From: Bilabrum cf. latius
Taxonomy: Eukaryota > Bigyra: Bicosoecida > Bigyra > Bicosoecida
Direction of reading: 5' to 3'
Assembly: GCA_965178125.1 (NCBI GenBank)
Contig: CBCXTV010000004.1
Span: forward strand, 37,027 to 101,026
Length of the DNA: 64,000 nucleotides
Shown in pieces: positions 58,796-64,000 of this stretch; the first letter of the stretch is position 1; the number at the start of each line of letters is the position of its first letter. The position numbers and the translations under genes are program-made. The notes below the pieces were generated by a model. It did no database searches. It saw nothing but the letters and a program-made list of their open reading frames with translations, and had not been told where the DNA came from.

Positions 58796-61357
58796 ATGTC
58801 GGGCTTCCAGGCGCAATTCGGACACCATCGCCAGGACCTCGGGAAGATGACATGCCTGCTGATCTGCAGGGAAGAGTCCCGCTTCGAGGAGTGGCGACAA
58901 AAAAAAGGGGCGCGAGAACTCCACGAGCACATGGGAGCGGTCCTTCGGCTCCCCAATCCAGTGTTTCCGCAGACCGACAGGGACCCAGATGGACGCGACA
59001 TCGTCAAAGACCAGGCCCTCTTGGATATCTTCTCCGGCAAGATAACGGACTGGATCAAATACAATCCGGCCACTCTTGGGGCGATCCAATCCCATCGAAA
59101 CGCATGGCTGTGGGCTGAGAACCACACGCCGACGGAATGGCTCATGGTTGTCGAGGATGATATCGAACCTCGCGAAGCATGCGTGGATCGGCTACTCGTA
59201 GTTCTTCACGCCATCGCGAAAAACCCCAAGGTGACGCAGATGGCCATGTTAGCGGGGTCAGAAGCACCGAGAATGGTCAGCCTCCAGCGCGGAAACTCCA
59301 CCTCCATCCACAACTGCGAGCGCCTCTTGGACGTGCGGACCTATCCGGCGCACTGGGTAGACAACACATTTGTGGTCCCCTTCCACGTCGGCATGGGCCT
59401 AAAGTGGTATCTCATCAGCCCGGAGGGGAGGAAGGCGCTCCTGAAGATGCGGATCCCGAACCGAAGCTTCGAACGCTGCGTCTGGCGCCGCATCTTCGAC
59501 ACGTTCCAAGGGCCGGTATGGAAGAGGGAAGATTGCCTCCGCATGACATCTGTGCTGGCAGCCAGCCCGGTCCTCGCATCGACTCCCGAGAGCATGGACA
59601 CGGAGTGGGGGGGCTCGGGACGACGAAGTGCGGATGCAGGGCACAGTATGAAACCGTACATAATGATCGACCCGAGTGACGACTGGACTCTTGGCGAGCG
59701 ATTAAACACATTGTCCGTCGTGATGTCCGTGTGCGCGGCCCTGAGTTGGGGGGTTGTCCTCGTCTGGGAAAAAACAGAGCGCGTGCCCATCTCCTACGAA
59801 GACTTGTGCGGTGTTCACGAGCACGCCGGCGAAACCAACACGTTCGTCCACCTCCTCCAGGACAAACGCGGCGGGTCGTATTCGTACTTCCTGAGGTACG
59901 GAGACATCCGCATCCACGTGGTGCAGCCGATGATGTGCATCCCCACCCTCGACAGAATGCTCGACATGGTAGCCATGAAGAGGCCCAAGATGAACACACT
60001 GCCTCCCTTGAAATGGCAGACCGCTCGATGGATCCAAGTCAAGCAGAAGTGGATCGATAAACTCCACACGGAGATGCCGGGGGCCGAGCTGCCCTCATGG
60101 CTGGAGTGGCCACCCTCAACCCACGCGCTTGTCCTCTGCGACGACAGGGACTTGGCGGCGCATAGCCTCGAGGGGAGATGCCAAGAGGAGCAGCAGGAGT
60201 GGATGAACGGCGGGAAGGACAACAGCATCCAGTACTACATCCTTGAGGCAAAGCAGGCGCTGCAGAACGAGTTGGAAGACATCCTAAAGGGGGACAGCAG
60301 CTCGCGCCTCGTCGTGATCCGCATGACAACCAAACCGCTGGGACAGGTCTGGGTGGGCATGATGAAGCACCTCACGAAGCAGTTCAGGGAGCGCATCATA
60401 ACGCCAACGTTCCTCCTCCCGAAAATGATCCCCAAAAGGAGGCACGACGAGAAGAACCCGAGTGATGATTGGATTACTTGGGGAGCATCCTTGGCGAAAA
60501 CCGTGGGCCTCCTCACGCTCATACCTCCGATGCAAGTGCACTATCCCATCATGAGCTGGACCGTGGCCTGGAACCACTTCATGTTTAAGGGCAGGACTGC
60601 CACGGACACCGTGATCCCAGACGTCATCCGAACTCTGTACGCTCCGCACAAGAGCAACAGGAAGCAGCTCCTCAAGAACGGCCCGCTGTGCCAGACGAGG
60701 CGCGCCGTGCTGGACTCGCCCGCACTGCAGGACATTGCGAACAACTACTCAAGGGCCAAGGACAAGACCTATAACCTCTTGAGCTATTCCAAATGGTTTG
60801 CCGAGGAAGCCATGTGGCACATGATCGAGTACGCCGAAAGCACGCAGTGCATCGTCGACCCGTTCGTGAGCCGCCAGTGCCAAAAGGTCTTCGAGCACAT
60901 CCCCTCGGACGACATCGGCCATGCGGACGCCCGGCTCCGGTACAACCTTCAGGATGCCGACGACCGAGGTTACCGCTTCAACGCGGGGCATCTCTACACC
61001 GCGGTGCAGGGCATCAAAACGGTGAACATCGCATACAACAAGTGGCTCACCGAGCAGGCACAGAGTCATTCCGAATGGAGCTGGGGCAAAACGTTCATCA
61101 AGCTTGTGATCAACCAGTGGCGGCAGCAGCAGGGCAGTGAGCCGTATGACGTGGACGAGGAGGAGTACGTGAGCCTTCCGCGGACCTTCCACGGGAATTC
61201 GTTGAAGCTCGCGAGGAGCGCAAGCCTCAAGGACACGAGATCCTGCTCCAGATCGCCCTCATCCTATTCCAGGTCGCCCTCCACCAACAGGACTGAGGCA
61301 CAGCCTTCGAAGAGAGCGCGCCTGACCCCGGCACCCGGCGTAAAGCAAGAGCCCTGA
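58796..61357 (+). CDS. Large glycosyltransferase-like protein, second copy
   Basis: 853 aa. It differs from 32750-35311 by Trp244Arg (AGG for TGG at 59525-59527), between the two GT-like parts. The EDD motif and the second-domain start are intact. Confidence 0.65.
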   Translation: MSGFQAQFGHHRQDLGKMTCLLICREESRFEEWRQKKGARELHEHMGAVLRLPNPVFPQTDRDPDGRDIVKDQALLDIFSGKITDWIKYNPATLGAIQSHRNAWLWAENHTPTEWLMVVEDDIEPREACVDRLLVVLHAIAKNPKVTQMAMLAGSEAPRMVSLQRGNSTSIHNCERLLDVRTYPAHWVDNTFVVPFHVGMGLKWYLISPEGRKALLKMRIPNRSFERCVWRRIFDTFQGPVWKREDCLRMTSVLAASPVLASTPESMDTEWGGSGRRSADAGHSMKPYIMIDPSDDWTLGERLNTLSVVMSVCAALSWGVVLVWEKTERVPISYEDLCGVHEHAGETNTFVHLLQDKRGGSYSYFLRYGDIRIHVVQPMMCIPTLDRMLDMVAMKRPKMNTLPPLKWQTARWIQVKQKWIDKLHTEMPGAELPSWLEWPPSTHALVLCDDRDLAAHSLEGRCQEEQQEWMNGGKDNSIQYYILEAKQALQNELEDILKGDSSSRLVVIRMTTKPLGQVWVGMMKHLTKQFRERIITPTFLLPKMIPKRRHDEKNPSDDWITWGASLAKTVGLLTLIPPMQVHYPIMSWTVAWNHFMFKGRTATDTVIPDVIRTLYAPHKSNRKQLLKNGPLCQTRRAVLDSPALQDIANNYSRAKDKTYNLLSYSKWFAEEAMWHMIEYAESTQCIVDPFVSRQCQKVFEHIPSDDIGHADARLRYNLQDADDRGYRFNAGHLYTAVQGIKTVNIAYNKWLTEQAQSHSEWSWGKTFIKLVINQWRQQQGSEPYDVDEEEYVSLPRTFHGNSLKLARSASLKDTRSCSRSPSSYSRSPSTNRTEAQPSKRARLTPAPGVKQEP

Positions 61358-62231
61358 CGACGAAATGCCGCGGAACAGCGCGTTGCGAGGAGACAAAGCT
61401 CCGCAGGCAACAGCAGAAGGCCGCCGAGCGCCGGAGTTGGAGGGTCACATAGTTCCATCGGTCCCATTCTCTCCGGAAGTCGCATAGCACGTGGAGATCC
61501 GCATGCTCTCGGTGCATGAACGCTGGCAGCACGCAGTGCCAAAGTCGCAAAGCTCTTCAGAGTCACAAGTCCAGAAGTTCTTCTGCCAATGTGTGTCCTC
61601 TTCCCGCTCATGTGTGCATCCTCGGAGGAAGTCTGGAGATGACAGGACCCAGCACGCACCACATCAGAAGTCCTTTTTTAAAGCGGCATCGTCAGAAAAA
61701 AATCTGGAACGCCCTTCCGCAAAAAAGAGTGCTGCCCACAGAAAAAAGGGAAACACCTGAGGCCCCAGAAGCCAAAGGGAGGACCGCGAAGGACGCAGTT
61801 TCGAGGTCACACTTTCCGGGACCAGTTTTGAGCCCAAAAAGGGGTACACAAGAGGAAAACACGATGCGGGAGGCTTGAAATTGTCACCGAAAACGGGCCC
61901 AAAATTGGGACCCCTTTTTCGCAAATTTCGCAGCATCCAGACGACCCAGAAAGGCTTTCCCAGGCGCCGCCTCGAAGCTCACCTTCTCGCATGCAACCAT
62001 GACGCACCCCCACCTCCTCATGCAGACGCGTCTGAGAGACCCCGCAGTGGAACTTCTCCCATTCTGCGCAGGAAGCACTTCAGTCTACAAGGACCCGCGC
62101 ACTTCTTACCGCACCACCTCCATGTGAAAGCACTTCTCGCTGAGTTTTTTTTGGGCCCAGGAATACAGCAACTGCCAGAAGCTTCGCACAGAAAAGCAGC
62201 CCGCTCAGGAAGCAAACTCACTGCACACCCC
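61358..62231. other. Intergenic after GT, second copy
   Basis: As 35312-36185; no gene seen. Confidence 0.5.
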
Positions 62232-62702
62232 ATGGCGAGCGACGCAGAACCGGAGGACGCAATGCGGCTCGACTCCCCTAAAGATGCGGATGCAGCGGCG
62301 CCACCCGAAGCGACGGAGGCAGGATCACAGAAACCAGATCATGCGCAGCAGTTCTTCGAGGAGCCCTGCCCGAAAGACGGACACATGGAAGCGCTAGAGA
62401 AGACCGCCAAGACGGACGAACCTGGCGACACACCCTTGTTCGTCGACAAGTGGACGGCAGCGATCACACGCCTTACCGAGGAGCGCAAGGCTCTCAAGCT
62501 CGAGCAGCGGGCTAAAACGAAGGCCATCCGCAAAACCATCCGGCAGAAAAGGCGCACCATGAAGAACGCCAAAAAACTCACAGACGACGAGCTCGCCCAA
62601 ATCGTGCTAGACAGGAAGATCTTGCAGTTGGTGCAAAAAGAAGAGATCGCAGCACGCAGCTCCGCCAACTCCTCAACGAGCCAGGCGAAGTCGACCTTGT
62701 GA
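62232..62702 (+). CDS. Small basic coiled-coil protein, second copy
   Basis: Same 156-aa protein as 36186-36656, with no difference seen. Confidence 0.6.
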   Translation: MASDAEPEDAMRLDSPKDADAAAPPEATEAGSQKPDHAQQFFEEPCPKDGHMEALEKTAKTDEPGDTPLFVDKWTAAITRLTEERKALKLEQRAKTKAIRKTIRQKRRTMKNAKKLTDDELAQIVLDRKILQLVQKEEIAARSSANSSTSQAKSTL

Positions 62703-63072
62703 GAAGCGCTTCCCGTGTTCAGAGAACCGAGGATTACAGATAGACCCCGCGTCACAGAAGCCATCGCAAGAGGGCAGAGCGTCAAGTACAGCGCAGTCTT
62801 GACGGACACAGATAGCCCGAGCAGCACAAAGCAGCGGATGCGGCTGCCCAGCGGAGTCGCGCACTCGGACAGCATACACGGGACGTGCTGGCAGAAATCA
62901 CTCAGTCCGCGAGCACCGTCGTCAAGAGCACGGGAGGGGCAGACTCGACATGCACAACTTTGAAAAACGGGAGGGGCACGAAAGGAAGACAAATTTGGCA
63001 TTAATCCTTGATTACCCCCGCCCCCCCGTAGAATCAGAGCGAGTAGACGTGTGAGGAAGGTCCGGAGGGCAG
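62703..63072. other. Intergenic, second copy
   Basis: As 36657-37026; nothing recognisable. Confidence 0.5.
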
Positions 63073-63371
63073 TCATAGAAGAGTGCACGCGAAAACAAGA
63101 GGAAAGGAGACCCCCCAAACCCACGTAGTGCGATCCTGGGGGGTACCCTCTAAGGTACTAAGAATCCTTCCCCCGAAAATCGCACTACCTCGGTCCCTGG
63201 CGTCGGGGAAAGCGGAAAAAAGGGGAGCACTACCGTGAACAAATCCTGCATTTTACAGGGAAATCGGAGCACTACGTGTCAAAAACTGGGGGTTTTTGAG
63301 CTTTTTTTTTTCCAGAAAAACGGCATTTTTTTATGTAAAAACCGCGCGAAACGAGCACTACCGAGCACTAC
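63073..63371 (+). promoter_or_regulatory. Candidate replication origin, second copy
   Basis: Stem GTAGTGCGAT at 63125-63134 and ATCGCACTAC at 63179-63188. Further GCACTAC iterons start at 63227, 63269, 63355 and 63365. All iterons are conserved although the spacer T-run is 2 bp longer. Confidence 0.55.
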
Positions 63372-63865
63372 CTCGCCTCCTCCAGTCGTGTTTCGCATTT
63401 TTTTCGCTGGCCGAAAATGTCTCCGAAGGCGCTGCCTCGAGGGGGGTTCCGATGGCTGATTTTGGGCGTTCGGTTGTCGATTTCGCGTGCATTTCAGGTT
63501 GTCGGCGAGGCCTTTTTGGCGTATGTCGCAGGTTCGGATGCCCTCGAACGTCGTGCCTCATGTGGTATTCGCCGGTTTCTGATGTTCGAGAAGGCGGTCG
63601 GTCGGTCATCCTCTCTGGCAGGCTCCGAAGTGCGTTTGTGATCGTGCTAATTGCAACGCCATGCTTTCCTTCGTTGGCTTCGAGAATCCTTCCCTCGGAA
63701 GCGGTACTACCTCGCCCAGGGCGGCACGAGCTGCAGACTCAGCTGCCTCGGTGCTCATGTGTGTCCCGTGTCAGCAGTTTCGGTGTTTCGAACAGCAAGG
63801 ATTCTGGGCATTGCGTGTCGGAGGCAAGTGTTCTATCTTGAGGCATTCCGCGATTCGTCGAAGGA
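63372..63865. other. Rep upstream region, second copy
   Basis: As 37324-37817; no supported gene. Confidence 0.4.
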
Positions 63866-63881
63866 TTATTTGCGCAAATAA
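63866..63881. promoter_or_regulatory. 16-bp palindrome at Rep start, second copy
   Basis: TTATTTGCGCAAATAA again, ending on the A of the ATG. Confidence 0.5.
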
Positions 63882-64000
63882 TGTCGGCTCCGTTCAAGGG
63901 CGAAACGATGAGTTTGTCTGTTGCCGAGTCGCTGAAGTCCGGAGTCGCATCCTGCTCCTGGGATCCCGCGTGGGTTTCCGCGAGCTGCGTGCCGTGCGAT
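63881..64000 (+). CDS. Replication initiator Rep, 5' part only (cut by window end)
   Basis: The first 40 codons of a further Rep copy, identical to 37833-37952. It shows the array continues to the right of the window. Confidence 0.85.
   Translation, partial: MSAPFKGETMSLSVAESLKSGVASCSWDPAWVSASCVPCD

Larger units (their letters stand above)
55905..64000 (+). mobile_element. Segment S, second copy, cut by window end
   Basis: Repeats 29859-37952 with offset +26046, changing to +26048 after a T-run near 63302 (ten Ts versus eight). Substitutions seen: GT Trp244Arg and A to C in the origin region (37194 versus 63240). Confidence 0.9.

Noticed and set aside
1-64000. CRISPR array interpretation of the regular repeats
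   Set aside because: Repeats are 54 bp to 14 kb and contiguous without unique spacers; the genes are eukaryote-like, and no cas-like gene is present.

Overview
The window is GC-rich nuclear-type eukaryotic DNA built as a higher-order tandem array. The most likely source is a dinoflagellate or similar alveolate. This is inferred from the intron-poor genes all on one strand, the near-identical long tandem copies, the Rep protein with a YYCQAPK-type motif and the pogo-like DDE gene. No spliced leader, rRNA, tRNA or other diagnostic marker was found, so the assignment is an inference.

Layout. Two segments alternate. Segment Q is about 14.06 kb and segment S about 11.99 kb. The order is: S 3' end (1-1740), Q1 (1741-15799), Q2 (15800-29858), complete S (29859-41845), Q3 (41846-55904), S 5' part (55905-64000). 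One S+Q period is 26,046 bp; one period carries an extra tandem Q. Copies differ by only a few substitutions, homopolymer or microsatellite steps, and one pair of 111-bp changes.

S genes, all on the + strand: a large glycosyltransferase-like protein (GT25-like EDD motif plus a second GT-like part), a small basic coiled-coil protein, a 761-aa replication initiator (HUH nickase plus SF3 helicase, CRESS-DNA-Rep-like), and a zinc-finger protein (ZnA). About 0.5-0.75 kb upstream of Rep lies a strong origin candidate: a nested stem-loop followed by GCACTAC iterons.

Q genes, all on the + strand: a two-module zinc protein (ZnB), a coiled-coil/acidic protein, a pogo-like DDE transposase, and a third zinc protein (ZnC) whose start overlaps the transposase. 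ZnB and ZnC (and ZnA loosely) share a C-x2-C-x3-K-x4-F...C-x2-C pattern like the Stc1 domain. The distal half of Q is a patchwork of fragments of Rep, GT, ZnB, ZnC and the coiled-coil gene. Several fragments are fused while keeping their own native frames. Q ends with a 96-bp-arm palindrome and 54-bp/398-bp satellite-like repeats.

Reading: S+Q looks like one composite replicative/transposable element that carries initiator, origin, transposase and accessory proteins, and that has amplified in tandem. Whether it is chromosomal or a circular/rolling-circle concatemer cannot be decided from sequence alone. Most other long open frames, including long minus-strand ones, are composition-driven shadows.
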